From the NCBI GenBank assembly GCA_900768345.1, contig CAAGCO010000008.1, positions 62,001-126,000 on the forward strand: a stretch of 64,000 nucleotides of DNA. Direction: 5' to 3'. Below are positions 16,833 through 26,549 of this stretch, in pieces. Source of the DNA: Bacilli bacterium (lineage in GTDB: Bacteria; Bacillota_I; Bacilli_A; RF39; UBA660). The notes below the pieces were generated by a model. That model ran no database searches, was not told where the DNA came from, and saw only the letters and a list, made by a program, of their open reading frames with translations. The stretch's first letter is position 1. Each line of letters opens with the position of its first letter. The translations under genes were made by a program, and so were the position numbers.

Positions 16833-17033
16833 TTAATCAGTGATTCCATATTTATCTTTGAATTTTTGTACGTTACCAGTCTTAACAGTTTTAAATTTAC
16901 CTGTATAGAATGAATGACACTTATTACAAGATTCTAATTGAATTTCATCTTTAGTTGATTTAACTTCGAATTCATTTCCACAAGCACATTTAACTTTACA
17001 TACTTTTTGTACTGGATGTATTCCCTTTTTCAT
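16833..17033 (-). CDS. rpmE: 50S ribosomal protein bL31
   Basis: 66 residues with KKGIHP at the start, CKVKCACG and CNKCHSFYTGK: the zinc-binding (C+) form of L31. The GGAGG ribosome site is strong. It lies near murA, prfA and spoIIR as in Bacillus. Confidence 0.96.
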   Translation of the reverse strand: MKKGIHPVQKVCKVKCACGNEFEVKSTKDEIQLESCNKCHSFYTGKFKTVKTGNVQKFKDKYGITD

Positions 17034-17064
17034 ATTTTATCCTCCTCGCCATAACTAATTAACA

Positions 17065-17117
17065 GTTATAGAAATAACTTCAGTGAGTATTATACATGGT
17101 TTTTTACTTAAAATCAA
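17065..17117 (-). promoter_or_regulatory. Promoter and short leader hairpin of rpmE
   Basis: The minus strand reads TTGATT (plus 17112-17117), 17 bases, TATAAT (plus 17089-17094). The ~50-base leader contains GTTAT/ATAAC (plus 17065-17078), a possible r-protein leader hairpin, though no named leader is assigned. Confidence 0.65.
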
Positions 17118-17144
17118 GTACAAAATATCAATTTAACATATCTA

Positions 17145-17756
17145 TTATCCTATATTCTTAACTATTTCACTATATATTTGATAATTAACTTTATCATCTA
17201 AACGCTTCCTTTTATTATTTTGATATTTAAAATATAAACTATTCAAGTTAACATCACCATCATTTAATTGATAATTATCAGTATAACAATAATTAGATAT
17301 AACTATTACTTTGGCCGCACTTATTTTAGAAATTATCTCTTTTAAAGAATTTATATCTTCAATAACGCTTTCATTATATTTTTTAATAATAGATTTTCCT
17401 TTAGAACACTTTTCAAAATAATTGTCATTATTAGCATTTAAAATTATCAAGTCAGACTCAGTAATTTTTTGGTTTAAATATACTTTTTTACCCTTTTCAT
17501 ATATAAAATAGTTGTTCTTTATATTGTTAATAATATCTTTATAAGTTCCATTATCAGTTGTGAATAACTTATTAAAATCATTAATATTATAATATTTATC
17601 CAGTAAGTACTTATCATATGTTTTATATTTACTATTTATTAAATGATTGTCTCCTAAAACTAATACATTAATTCTATTATTAATCGTATAATTATAAATT
17701 ATATATGAGAGTAAACAAGACAAGAAAAAAATAACTAGTAATTTATTTTTTTTCAT
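17145..17756 (-). CDS. Membrane-anchored protein, SGNH-hydrolase-like
   Basis: 203 residues. An N-terminal helix (about 5-22) anchors the protein. NVLVLGDNHLI (31-41) resembles block I of SGNH/GDSL hydrolases, with Asn where the catalytic Ser would be, and DLIILNANNDNYF resembles a block with GxND. If so, it is a degenerate, perhaps non-catalytic, relative. AGGTGATA lies before the ATG. It follows murA by 22 bases. Confidence 0.5.
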   Translation of the reverse strand: MKKNKLLVIFFLSCLLSYIIYNYTINNRINVLVLGDNHLINSKYKTYDKYLLDKYYNINDFNKLFTTDNGTYKDIINNIKNNYFIYEKGKKVYLNQKITESDLIILNANNDNYFEKCSKGKSIIKKYNESVIEDINSLKEIISKISAAKVIVISNYCYTDNYQLNDGDVNLNSLYFKYQNNKRKRLDDKVNYQIYSEIVKNIG

Positions 17757-17778
17757 GATTTATATCACCTAATAAATA

Positions 17779-19032
17779 TTACTCAGTTACTTTTATTTTA
17801 GCACCTACATTTGCAAGTTTCTTTTCAACATCACCATATCCTCTTAAAATATATTCGCTACTTTCTATTTCAGTTATACCATCTGCAATAAGACCAGCAA
17901 TCAATAATGACGCCCCACCTCTTAGATCAGTAGCAATAACTTTAGTACCTTTTAACTTACGAGGACCTTTAATTTCAATTTTATTAAGACTCAATATATT
18001 GGTAATTGCACCCATTCTATTAAGGTCATATGTATTTTTAAATCTATTTTCATATAATGTTTCCTCAACTATAGATTTACCCTCTGCTTGTGTTAATAAT
18101 GTTGTCATAGGTTGTTGTAAATCTGTTGGGAAACCAGGAAATACTAATGTTTTAATATATGTTGGTTTTAAATGTTCACACTTAGATATTGTAAGAACAT
18201 CTGCATCTATTGTATATTCAACTCCAATTTCTTTAAGTTTCATTAATAAAGCTTCAATATGTTCTTTTATAATTCCTTTAATTCTCAAATTATCTCCAAG
18301 TAAAGCACCTATAATTATATAAGTTCCACTTTCGATTCTATCAGGAAATACTTCAATAACACCGTTATCTAAATTCTTAGTACCTTCTATCTCAATACGT
18401 TTTGTTCCAGCACCAGTGATTTTAACACCCATATTAATTAAGAATGACGCTACATTAACAATCTCAGGTTCCATAGCAGCATTATCAATAATAGTTGTTC
18501 CTTCAGCACCAACAGCAGCAAGCATAACATTTATAGTTGCTCCTACACTAGGAAAATCAAAATATATTCTTTTACCAACTAATTTATCAGCTGTAATAAT
18601 ATATCTGTTCTTAATTATTTCAACCTTTGCTCCTAATTGTTCAAAGCCTTTAATATGAATATCAATAGGTCTTGCTCCTATATTACATCCACCTGGAAAA
18701 GACATTTCAACCCTTCCAAATTTAGCAAGTAAAACTCCCATAAAATAATATGAAGCTCTCATTTGAACACTTAATTCTTCAGGTATTGGTTTATTTTCAA
18801 GATTAGTTGAATCTATATATAATGCATCTTCTTTATGTTCAACTTTACAATTAAGTAGCTCTAATATTTTTATTAAGTACTCAATATCACTTATAGTAGG
18901 CACATTATATATAACACTCTTAGTTTTAGCAAGTAATGCAGTAGGAATTAAAGCAACCGCACTATTCTTAGCTCCACTAATTTTAATTTCTCCAGATAAC
19001 CTATGGTTACCTTCTATAGTTATCTTTGACAT
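17779..19032 (-). CDS. murA: UDP-N-acetylglucosamine 1-carboxyvinyltransferase
   Basis: 417 residues from MSKITIEG; an ATG nine bases upstream sits on top of the GAAAGG site and is less likely. First committed step of peptidoglycan synthesis: it adds enolpyruvate from PEP to UDP-GlcNAc. Signatures are SGAKNSAVA and the active-site loop PGGCNIGARP, with Cys116, the fosfomycin target, present. It is a cytosolic enzyme. It shows that the host makes peptidoglycan. Neighbours rpmE and prfA-prmC-spoIIR match the Bacillus murAB region. Confidence 0.96.
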   Translation of the reverse strand: MSKITIEGNHRLSGEIKISGAKNSAVALIPTALLAKTKSVIYNVPTISDIEYLIKILELLNCKVEHKEDALYIDSTNLENKPIPEELSVQMRASYYFMGVLLAKFGRVEMSFPGGCNIGARPIDIHIKGFEQLGAKVEIIKNRYIITADKLVGKRIYFDFPSVGATINVMLAAVGAEGTTIIDNAAMEPEIVNVASFLINMGVKITGAGTKRIEIEGTKNLDNGVIEVFPDRIESGTYIIIGALLGDNLRIKGIIKEHIEALLMKLKEIGVEYTIDADVLTISKCEHLKPTYIKTLVFPGFPTDLQQPMTTLLTQAEGKSIVEETLYENRFKNTYDLNRMGAITNILSLNKIEIKGPRKLKGTKVIATDLRGGASLLIAGLIADGITEIESSEYILRGYGDVEKKLANVGAKIKVTE

Positions 19033-19115
19033 AAACACCATGCCTTTCTACTTATAATATACTATTAAATAAAGATTTTATCAATTAATTAGACAGTTTT
19101 TAGGCAGTGTTTACA

Positions 19116-19619
19116 TTAGAATAAATTTGAAAGTATCTCTATGATTTTAGATTTATATTCTATTTTAATATCTTTTTCATAATCAACCATACAAAGTGGA
19201 GGATATAAAATACACCAATAATTATTACCTTTTGCTTCTCCTATTTCTACTACTAAGCTTTCATAATTTCCTGCCTCAAATCTAATATCATTATATTCTT
19301 TACTGGGAAAATAGTTCATACCATATTTAACTTTATATTTCAAATTATAATTATTTTCACTAAATACCTTATCTATACTATTATTTATTTTATCTAAATT
19401 ATTGACTACATTATTACGTGTTTCATTAATATCATTAGTATCTTTAAATAATAATGTTGATAACTCGTTAACAACTTTTTCTTTAATTAAAATATCTTTA
19501 GAAGAATTACTATTGGGTATAACTCTAAATCTTACCATATCTCCACTTAAATCATATCTAGGCTTAGAAACAACTAGTATCATCACAATTATCAATATAA
19601 CATATATTATTTTTTTCAT
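19116..19619 (-). CDS. spoIIR: Stage II sporulation protein R
   Basis: 167 residues. N-terminal membrane/signal segment (4-18), then MVRFRVIPNSNSSKDILIKEKVV and, towards the end, YESLVVEIGEAKGNNYWCILYPPLC, the SpoIIR signature. In spore formers the forespore-made protein is exported to the intermembrane space and triggers pro-sigma-E processing. It follows prfA-prmC, as in B. subtilis. Its start codon lies two bases after the terminator hairpin of prmC, so the usual ribosome site is missing. Confidence 0.9.
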   Translation of the reverse strand: MKKIIYVILIIVMILVVSKPRYDLSGDMVRFRVIPNSNSSKDILIKEKVVNELSTLLFKDTNDINETRNNVVNNLDKINNSIDKVFSENNYNLKYKVKYGMNYFPSKEYNDIRFEAGNYESLVVEIGEAKGNNYWCILYPPLCMVDYEKDIKIEYKSKIIEILSNLF

Positions 19620-19621
19620 TT

Positions 19622-19658
19622 AAAAACCAACCTTTCAATTTAATATTGGTTGGTTTTT
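19622..19658 (-). terminator. Terminator of prfA-prmC abutting the spoIIR start
   Basis: On the minus strand AAAAACCAACC (plus 19648-19658) pairs perfectly with GGTTGGTTTTT (plus 19622-19632). The T tract ends two bases before the spoIIR ATG. Confidence 0.85.
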
Positions 19659-19665
19659 AATTTTT

Positions 19666-20418
19666 TTATTCATTTATTATAAATATATATCTATCTCTAT
19701 TAGTTAAATCTTTGAGGGTTAAAACTTTAGAATCTCCAAAATATTCTTTAGCTATTGTTTCTATTAACTTTCCTTGCCACCATCCTATTTCAAAAGCTAT
19801 AATAAATTTTTCTTTTAAATATGGTTTAATATTAGAAAGTATATTTTTATAGAAATATAATCCATTATCTTCAGCATAAAGTGCTAAATGTGGTTCATAT
19901 TTTTTAACAGAATCCATTATTTTTTCTTCTAAATCAATATATGGTGGATTGCTTATAACTATATCATACTTACCAGTTACATTTTTTAACATATCACTTT
20001 TAATAAAATTAATATTTATATTATTTTGAAGCGCATTATTTCTAGCAACTTCTAAAGCCTTATCAGATATATCTACTCCAGTAACATTAGAGTCTAACTT
20101 TTTACCCAAAGCAATACTTATAGCACCACTACCTGTACCTAAATCAAGTATATCTAATTTACCATCAAACACTTTTTTAGAATAATTTATAGTTTTCTCT
20201 ACTAAATATTCAGTTTCATATCTAGGTATTAAAACATTTTCATTAACATTTATTTTATATCCATAAAAGTCAACGTATCCTATAAGGTATTGTATTGGAT
20301 AACCTTCTAATAATTTTTGATAATCTTTTTCAATATCTTTGCTTACTTTAACTAATTCTTCACTTTCAGGACGATTAAATCCTAAAGACATTATTTTATT
20401 AATCATTATGTTCTTCAA
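19666..20418 (-). CDS. prmC: Release-factor glutamine methyltransferase
   Basis: 250 residues. Methylates the Gln of the GGQ motif of release factors. SAM motif LDLGTGSGAISIALG and the catalytic NPPY are present. The start overlaps prfA by 20 bases, so the enzyme is coupled to its substrate gene. Slightly shorter than the usual 270-290 aa at the N-terminus. Confidence 0.95.
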   Translation of the reverse strand: MKNIMINKIMSLGFNRPESEELVKVSKDIEKDYQKLLEGYPIQYLIGYVDFYGYKINVNENVLIPRYETEYLVEKTINYSKKVFDGKLDILDLGTGSGAISIALGKKLDSNVTGVDISDKALEVARNNALQNNININFIKSDMLKNVTGKYDIVISNPPYIDLEEKIMDSVKKYEPHLALYAEDNGLYFYKNILSNIKPYLKEKFIIAFEIGWWQGKLIETIAKEYFGDSKVLTLKDLTNRDRYIFIINE

Positions 20419-21460
20419 GTCTCATTCTTTCATCTTCAGCAATTAATGCATTAATTAAGTCTTCTAAGTCACCTTCCATAATTTTATCTAAATGCATTAC
20501 TGTATAGTTAATTCTATGATCAGTAAGTCTATTTTGTGGATAGTTATATGTTCTAATCTTTTCAGCTCTGTCTCCAGTACCTATTTTACTTCTTCTTTCA
20601 TTACCTAGTTTTTCATCTTGTTCTCTTTGCTTTAAATCAAATAATCTTGTCTTTAATATTTGAAGTGCTCTTTCTTTGTTCTTTATTTGACTTCTTTCCA
20701 CTTGACAATAAACAATTATACCAGTTGGAATATGTGTAACTCTAACAGCTGAGTCAGTTGTATTTACACATTGTCCTCCAGCACCACTACTACGAGTTAT
20801 ATCTATTCTAATATCACTATCTTTGATTTCTACATCTATTTCTTCTGCTTCTGGCATAACTAATACTGTTGCAGTACTTGTATGAACTCTACCAGCAGAT
20901 TCAGTTTCAGGTACTCTTTGAACTCTATGAGCACCACTTTCATACTTAAGTTTTGAATAAACGCTTTCTCCACTAAGCATAAATTCTATTTGTGAGTATC
21001 CACCACTTTCACCAGGTACTTCATGAGTCACTTCAAGTTTCCATCCTTGCTTTTCAGCATACTTAGTATACATTCTAAATAAATCTCCAGCAAAGATATT
21101 AGCTTCATCTCCTCCAGCAGCACCACGAATCTCAATGATAACATTTTTTTCATCATTTGGGTCTTTTGGTAAAAGCATAATTTTTAATTTACTTTCTAAA
21201 CTTTCTTTTTTCTTATGTAAATTATCTATTTCTTCTAAAGCAAATTCCTTCATTTCAGGATCTTTAGACATCTCTTTAGCTGCTTCTATATCATCTAGAA
21301 CAGTATTATATTTTTTATAAGCTTCTACTATTGGTTCAATAGAGTTCTTTTCTTTAGATATAGTTTGCATCTTTTTATAATCATTATAAACTTCAGGTTT
21401 TAATAACTCTTCATTTAAATTATTGTATCTTTCTTGTATTATTTCTAATCTTTCTTTCAT
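20399..21460 (-). CDS. prfA: Peptide chain release factor 1
   Basis: 353 residues, standard length. Coiled N-terminal domain, ESAGRVHTSTATVLV, and the GGQ loop SSGAGGQCVNT that triggers peptidyl-tRNA hydrolysis at UAA and UAG. First gene of prfA-prmC. Confidence 0.97.
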   Translation of the reverse strand: MKERLEIIQERYNNLNEELLKPEVYNDYKKMQTISKEKNSIEPIVEAYKKYNTVLDDIEAAKEMSKDPEMKEFALEEIDNLHKKKESLESKLKIMLLPKDPNDEKNVIIEIRGAAGGDEANIFAGDLFRMYTKYAEKQGWKLEVTHEVPGESGGYSQIEFMLSGESVYSKLKYESGAHRVQRVPETESAGRVHTSTATVLVMPEAEEIDVEIKDSDIRIDITRSSGAGGQCVNTTDSAVRVTHIPTGIIVYCQVERSQIKNKERALQILKTRLFDLKQREQDEKLGNERRSKIGTGDRAEKIRTYNYPQNRLTDHRINYTVMHLDKIMEGDLEDLINALIAEDERMRLEEHND

Positions 21461-21498
21461 ATTTTCCTCTCCTTTATCAAATATTTAAGAAAGCATCG

Positions 21499-21945
21499 CT
21501 ACAAGTCTGATTCGTCTTCATATCCTTCATCAACGATAACTAAATCTCTTAAGTCATCATCTGTATCATCATCATCAGTTTCATCAATATCATCATAGAA
21601 GTCACTTTCATGCTCTTCTGCATCTTCATCTTCTTTTTCTTCAGTTACATCATCATCTTCAAGTTCTTCTTCTAATTCTTTAATATTAATTTCAGCTGTA
21701 TGATTCTCTCTTAAATCCCAATATCCTTTTTCAAGTTGTATAAATCTTTTTTCAGTAGCAAGTAATGCAAAGAAATCAGCTATTTGATTTTCATATGCAT
21801 TTTCTCCAAGATTAAGTTCATCACATATTATTTTAAATATGTCATTAATCTTCATCTTTTTTCCTTTTTCTTTTAATATTATATAAGCAATGTCATCAAA
21901 TGGCATTGTCTCTAAATCTTCTTTATTTATAGTTTTAAATTTCAT
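21499..21945 (-). CDS. rpoE: RNA polymerase delta subunit
   Basis: 148 residues. N-terminal HARE-HTH domain (1-~85, IAYIILKEKGKKMKINDIFKIICDEL) followed by a very acidic Asp/Glu tail, the typical RpoE layout. It aids RNA polymerase recycling and initiation specificity in Bacilli, so it also helps place the organism. Strong AAGGAGG site. Confidence 0.95.
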   Translation of the reverse strand: MKFKTINKEDLETMPFDDIAYIILKEKGKKMKINDIFKIICDELNLGENAYENQIADFFALLATEKRFIQLEKGYWDLRENHTAEINIKELEEELEDDDVTEEKEDEDAEEHESDFYDDIDETDDDDTDDDLRDLVIVDEGYEDESDL

Positions 21946-21986
21946 TAATTAAAGCCTCCTTAAGACTAATTTTTCTTTCCCTTAAA

Positions 21987-22014
21987 ATTATACATATTTT
22001 TTTATATAAATCAA
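21987..22014 (-). promoter_or_regulatory. Promoter of rpoE
   Basis: The minus strand reads TTGATT (plus 22009-22014), 16 bases, TATAAT (plus 21987-21992, with TG upstream). Confidence 0.65.
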
Positions 22015-22062
22015 GTATTTTTTTTAGATTTATAATACATAATAATTAATGGTGTAAATGAT

Positions 22063-23988
22063 ATGAAAAAATTACTATTACTAACTAAAATATTTATATT
22101 CACATTTTTCTCTATTATTATAATAATTTTAAGTCTTTACGTTTATGCTTTTATCACACCTAAGTTTAATATTAATACAAGTAAGAGCATAACTTATTAT
22201 GACAAATATGGTAATGATTTATTCCAAGAAAGAGAAAAAAATGATTATGTAGAACTAAAAAATATAAGTGACTATGTTAAAAATTCTATAGTTTCTATTG
22301 AAGATAAAAACTTTTATAACCATAAAGGATTTGATTATTTAAGAATAGCTAAAGCAATGTTAGTAAATTTAAAAAGTAAAAAACTTAAAGAAGGCGCCTC
22401 AACTATATCACAACAATATATTAAAAATCTTTACTTAACATTTGATAAAACATGGGAAAGAAAAATACAAGAGGCACTCCTTACTTTAGAATTAGAAACT
22501 CACTATTCAAAAAATGAAATTTTAGAAGGATATTTAAATACAATAGATTTTGGAGCAGGAAATTATGGAATAAAAGAAGCAAGTAAATATTATTTCAATA
22601 AAGAACCAAAAGACCTATCTTTAGCAGAAGCATCTATCATAGTAGGAATACCAAAAAATCCAAGTTATTATAATCCAGTAACTAACTATGAGAATGCTAA
22701 AGAAAGACAAAAGAATGTGCTTATAAGCATGGTAAAAAATAAATATATTTCAAAAGACGAAATGAACGAAGCAATTAATGAACCACTAAATTTCTATGCT
22801 AAAAACGATAAAGTTGAATTATCAAGTATATATTATTATAGAGATGCAGTACTAAAAGAGTTATCTAATATAAAAGAAATACCATCATCACTATTAGATA
22901 TGGAAGGTCTTAAAATATATACAAATTTAGATAAAGATGTACAAAAAAACTTAGAAAATAACATAGACAAAGAAATGAAGAACTCTAGTTTACAGGTTGC
23001 ATCTGTCGTAATAACGCCAAGTAATGGTAAAATAGTAGCTCTAATTGGTGGAAAAGAATATTCAAAATCACAATATAATAGAGCATATTCTTCTAAAAGG
23101 CAAGTTGGATCAACCATTAAACCATTTTTATACTATAGTGCTTTAGAGAATGGTTTTACGCCCTCTAGTACATTTTTAAGTGAAAGAACTACATTCAATC
23201 TTGGAGACACTATGTATTCTCCTAAAAATGCAGGAAATATTTATGCTAATAAAAATATATCTATGCTAACAGCTATAGCTTACTCAGACAATATATATGC
23301 TATGAAAACACACTTATTCTTAGGTACAGATTCATTAAGCAAAATAACTAAAAAAGTAGGAATTAAAACAGAGGTAAAAGAAAATGCATCTTCAGCACTA
23401 GGAACTACTGAAATAAATATGATTGATTATAGTAATGGATTTATAACACTAGCAAACGAAGGAAAGCATGAAACTCCTCATTTAATAGAAAAAATAACAG
23501 ATAATAATGGTAAAATACTATACGAATATAAGTATAGTAATGACTACGTATTAAATAAAAAATATGTATATATTCTTAACAACTTACTAACATCAACATA
23601 TAATTATAGTTTAATTAATTATACTTCACCTACACTTGTAAGTATTTCAAATACATTAAAAGGCAAATATGCAGCAAAAAGTGGTAGTACTAAAACAGAC
23701 TACTGGACAGTAGGATATAACAAAGATTATTTAATGCTAGTATGGGCAGGCAATGATGATAATAGTGAAGTTAAATCAAAAGATTCAAAAATCACAAAAA
23801 AAATTTGGGCTAAAACAATAAGCACAATTAAAGATAATAAAAATGAATGGTATGATATACCAAAAGGTATAACAGCTGCAGCAATAGACCCAATCTCAGG
23901 CGAAATAAATAGTAATGGATTTGTTTGCTACTATGAAAAAGGTTCAGAACCAAACTATGTAGATTTATACAATATAAAAGACTCCTAA
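22063..23988 (+). CDS. Class A penicillin-binding protein (glycosyltransferase/transpeptidase)
   Basis: 641 residues. Membrane anchor (8-30), GT51 domain with catalytic Glu80 in SIEDKNFYNHKG and GASTISQQ (111-118), then a transpeptidase domain with STIK (catalytic Ser350), SDN (408-410) and KSG (TAKSGST region). It polymerises glycan strands and cross-links peptides outside the membrane. AGGTGTAA-like site before the ATG. Single gene, divergent from rpoE. Family-typical and complete. Confidence 0.95.
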   Translation: MKKLLLLTKIFIFTFFSIIIIILSLYVYAFITPKFNINTSKSITYYDKYGNDLFQEREKNDYVELKNISDYVKNSIVSIEDKNFYNHKGFDYLRIAKAMLVNLKSKKLKEGASTISQQYIKNLYLTFDKTWERKIQEALLTLELETHYSKNEILEGYLNTIDFGAGNYGIKEASKYYFNKEPKDLSLAEASIIVGIPKNPSYYNPVTNYENAKERQKNVLISMVKNKYISKDEMNEAINEPLNFYAKNDKVELSSIYYYRDAVLKELSNIKEIPSSLLDMEGLKIYTNLDKDVQKNLENNIDKEMKNSSLQVASVVITPSNGKIVALIGGKEYSKSQYNRAYSSKRQVGSTIKPFLYYSALENGFTPSSTFLSERTTFNLGDTMYSPKNAGNIYANKNISMLTAIAYSDNIYAMKTHLFLGTDSLSKITKKVGIKTEVKENASSALGTTEINMIDYSNGFITLANEGKHETPHLIEKITDNNGKILYEYKYSNDYVLNKKYVYILNNLLTSTYNYSLINYTSPTLVSISNTLKGKYAAKSGSTKTDYWTVGYNKDYLMLVWAGNDDNSEVKSKDSKITKKIWAKTISTIKDNKNEWYDIPKGITAAAIDPISGEINSNGFVCYYEKGSEPNYVDLYNIKDS

Positions 23989-24006
23989 TAAAGAGTCTTA
24001 TTTTTT
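23978..24006. terminator. Bidirectional terminator between PBP and SPFH genes
   Basis: AAGACTC (23978-23984) pairs with GAGTCTT (23993-23999), with T-rich sequence after it. The PBP stop is inside the loop and the convergent SPFH stop lies just beyond. Confidence 0.75.
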
Positions 24007-25159
24007 ATTCTTCTATTTTAGCTCCACAATTACTACAATATTTTCCTACAGCAACTTCTCCGCACTTAGAACATTTCTTAGGTTTTGGAACATCTTCTAC
24101 TTTAACTTCATCATTAAATATAGTACCCATTTCTGGTTGATTTGTTTCAGGTTTATAACCATTTACATCAGTACCATTATTAATAGCACCCATCATATTA
24201 TTAACAGCTCCACTAGCCATATTCATGCCCATGAATCCCATCATAGCACCACTATCATTAGATGAAGCATTTCTTAAAGCATCTGCTGAAGCACTAGCCA
24301 TTAAACCAGATTGTAAATTCTTATTTGAGAAAATAGTAGCTTCATCAATTTTATTAACTTTAGTCATAGATTCATCAGTAAGATTAATATCGCCTAAAGC
24401 AACATCTACTACTTCTAAACCATAATTTTTCTTCCATGAATCATCTAAACATACATTCATTTCTTCGGAAATATCACCATTATAAAGTCCAATATCTCCA
24501 AAAGAAACTTTATGTTTTCTCATAACTACTGTAATGGCTTGAGTTAATTTTTCAACAAATTTTGATTGTAATTGACTACCAATAATATCTTCATAATATA
24601 CAGTATCAGCTGGATGTGCACCAATAACACTATTAACAAGCATAATTGGATCTACAACTCTAAAAGCATATTCACCAAAGAAAGTAACCTCTAACATACC
24701 ATATTTTTCATCAGTAATTTTTCTTGGTTGTGGAGAACCAAACTTATTACCTGTAATTGTTAATAAATTTACGTAGTAAACTCTTTGATCTTTAGCAGTT
24801 TGACCACCATAAGTAAAACGTTTTCCTATAGTTTTAAAAGTGTCTATAATTCCTTTTCCTAAACCACCCGTAAAAATACTAGATTCACTACTTGTATCAA
24901 AATAGAAAGTACCTGCATCTGCAGTAAATTCTTTAATTTCACCATTTTCAATAATCATCATTGCCATACCTTGAGGTACAACAATAGTACTTCCATTTGA
25001 AATTATTCCTTCAGATGGATTTTTATTTCCTTCACCATGATTAATAGTTCCTCTTTGAATTAATACATTTTTTGAAATTGAAGGACAAGTGACAAACTCC
25101 TTAAATTGATCTCCTAAAGCTGATGCAGTAGCTCCAGATAAAGCCTTAATTAATCCCAT
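24005..25159 (-). CDS. SPFH/Band-7 protein with C-terminal zinc ribbon (YdjI-like)
   Basis: 384 residues. An SPFH-type domain (about 30-270), then a Gly/Ala/Met/Asn-rich linker, and a C-terminal double-CxxC zinc ribbon (CSKCGEVAVGKYCSNCG). This matches the YdjI / 'virion core protein' family, scaffolds that in B. subtilis associate with membrane-stress proteins. No signal peptide. Single gene. Confidence 0.85.
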   Translation of the reverse strand: MGLIKALSGATASALGDQFKEFVTCPSISKNVLIQRGTINHGEGNKNPSEGIISNGSTIVVPQGMAMMIIENGEIKEFTADAGTFYFDTSSESSIFTGGLGKGIIDTFKTIGKRFTYGGQTAKDQRVYYVNLLTITGNKFGSPQPRKITDEKYGMLEVTFFGEYAFRVVDPIMLVNSVIGAHPADTVYYEDIIGSQLQSKFVEKLTQAITVVMRKHKVSFGDIGLYNGDISEEMNVCLDDSWKKNYGLEVVDVALGDINLTDESMTKVNKIDEATIFSNKNLQSGLMASASADALRNASSNDSGAMMGFMGMNMASGAVNNMMGAINNGTDVNGYKPETNQPEMGTIFNDEVKVEDVPKPKKCSKCGEVAVGKYCSNCGAKIEE

Positions 25160-25258
25160 AACGATTACCTCTTTTCTTATAATTCTAAATTAATTATATC
25201 ATTTATATAATTTTAGTAAATAATTTTCAAAAAATGAATGTAAAGTTAAAAAAACACA

Positions 25259-26470
25259 CTACATAGGTGTGTTCTTATCAATTTCAATAACTATTTGATA
25301 TTTATCAGTCAAATCAACTTCAGATGTTTCAATTAAACTACTTACTTCAGATAAACTATTCACAAAGTCTCTTACTTTATTTATTACTTTAGGTAAGTTA
25401 ACTTCTCCAAATTCATTCAATAATGAATCCTCACTAGGTTTTTCCTCTTTAACTTCAGTAACAGTTTCTTCAGATAATTTATATGGATTAAAATACTGTT
25501 CACTAGGTTGACTTACAACATTATTAATAGTTTCAGTATTCATATTAGTATTATCCTTAACACTAGTTACATTAGGTGTAGTTTCACTAAAAGGGGTAAC
25601 TGTACTTTGAACATTTTCATTAATAACATTTGTATTTGTAATATGATTACTTGGTACAGTTTGAAATGGATTTATTATTTCAGTATCTTCAGTATATTCT
25701 GTTAAAACTGATTTTTCAGGTTCTATATCCACAACTTCTGGAACTTTAATATCCAAATACTCTTCAACAGCATTATTACCTATTACTTGTTCTTTTGGCT
25801 CTTGAATAGGTTCAGGTTTTAAGAATTTTTGTATATCAGTTGGTAATTCTTCTTGAATTTTATCTCTATTTAATAATTCACTTACTGCTTCTTCAGTTTG
25901 TTTTACCGTTAATTTTTCACTAGTAATTCTATGTAATAAACTCTTTTGTAAATCTTCATTATTAAGTGATAACAAGCTTCTAGCATGTCTTTCAGATATT
26001 CTATTGTATAAAAGCGCATCTTGTACTTCTTTTGGTAAATTTAAAAGTCTCATTTTATTCGCAACTGCAGATTGACTAATACCAAGTTTAGTTGCAATAT
26101 CTTCTTGAGTAAATCCTTTATCCATAAGTTTTTTATATGATTGAGCTTCCTCAATAACAGATAAATTCTTTCTTTGAAGATTTTCAAGTAAAGCTATTTC
26201 AGCACTAGTGTTATCATCAGTATTATTTATAATAGCAGGAATCTTCTTAAGACCAGCAATACAAGAAGCTTTATATCTTCTTTCACCTGCAATTATTTCA
26301 TATTTTTCTCCAATACTTCTAAGTACTATGGGTTGAATAACACCATACTTAATAATAGAATTAGCAAGTTCATTCAATTCTTTCTCATCAAATGCAAGTC
26401 TTGGTTGAAATCTATTAGGTATAATATCTTCAACAGGTATGTAATAAATTTTATCTTTATTTTCGTCCAT
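25259..26470 (-). CDS. noc: ParB/Noc-family protein, Noc type by recognition residues
   Basis: 403 residues; Noc and ParB are usually ~280-300. ParB N-domain with PNRFQPR and GERRYKA (CTP-binding box), then the HTH ISQSAVANKMRLLNLP and ERHARSLL. At the four positions that separate Noc from ParB the residues are Gln, Lys, Asn, Arg; Noc has Gln, Lys, Lys, Arg and ParB typically Arg, Thr, Ala, Gly. It follows rsmG as Noc does in Bacillus. Noc binds dispersed sites and blocks division over the nucleoid. Two oddities: it starts at MDENKDKIYYIPVEDI without the N-terminal amphipathic membrane helix, and it has a ~120-residue Thr/Asn/Glu-rich insert (about 220-340) before the C-terminal dimerisation segment. 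No parA lies beside it. Confidence 0.88.
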   Translation of the reverse strand: MDENKDKIYYIPVEDIIPNRFQPRLAFDEKELNELANSIIKYGVIQPIVLRSIGEKYEIIAGERRYKASCIAGLKKIPAIINNTDDNTSAEIALLENLQRKNLSVIEEAQSYKKLMDKGFTQEDIATKLGISQSAVANKMRLLNLPKEVQDALLYNRISERHARSLLSLNNEDLQKSLLHRITSEKLTVKQTEEAVSELLNRDKIQEELPTDIQKFLKPEPIQEPKEQVIGNNAVEEYLDIKVPEVVDIEPEKSVLTEYTEDTEIINPFQTVPSNHITNTNVINENVQSTVTPFSETTPNVTSVKDNTNMNTETINNVVSQPSEQYFNPYKLSEETVTEVKEEKPSEDSLLNEFGEVNLPKVINKVRDFVNSLSEVSSLIETSEVDLTDKYQIVIEIDKNTPM

Positions 26471-26549
26471 AATCTCTATCCTTTTTTCCTACTATATATT
26501 CATTTTAAAGCATTTTAAAGTTTTTATCAAGTTAATAACAAGATATTTA

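Noticed and set aside
17034..17094. Riboswitch before rpmE
   Set aside because: The leader is only ~50 bases with a simple 5-bp hairpin, too short for a known riboswitch.
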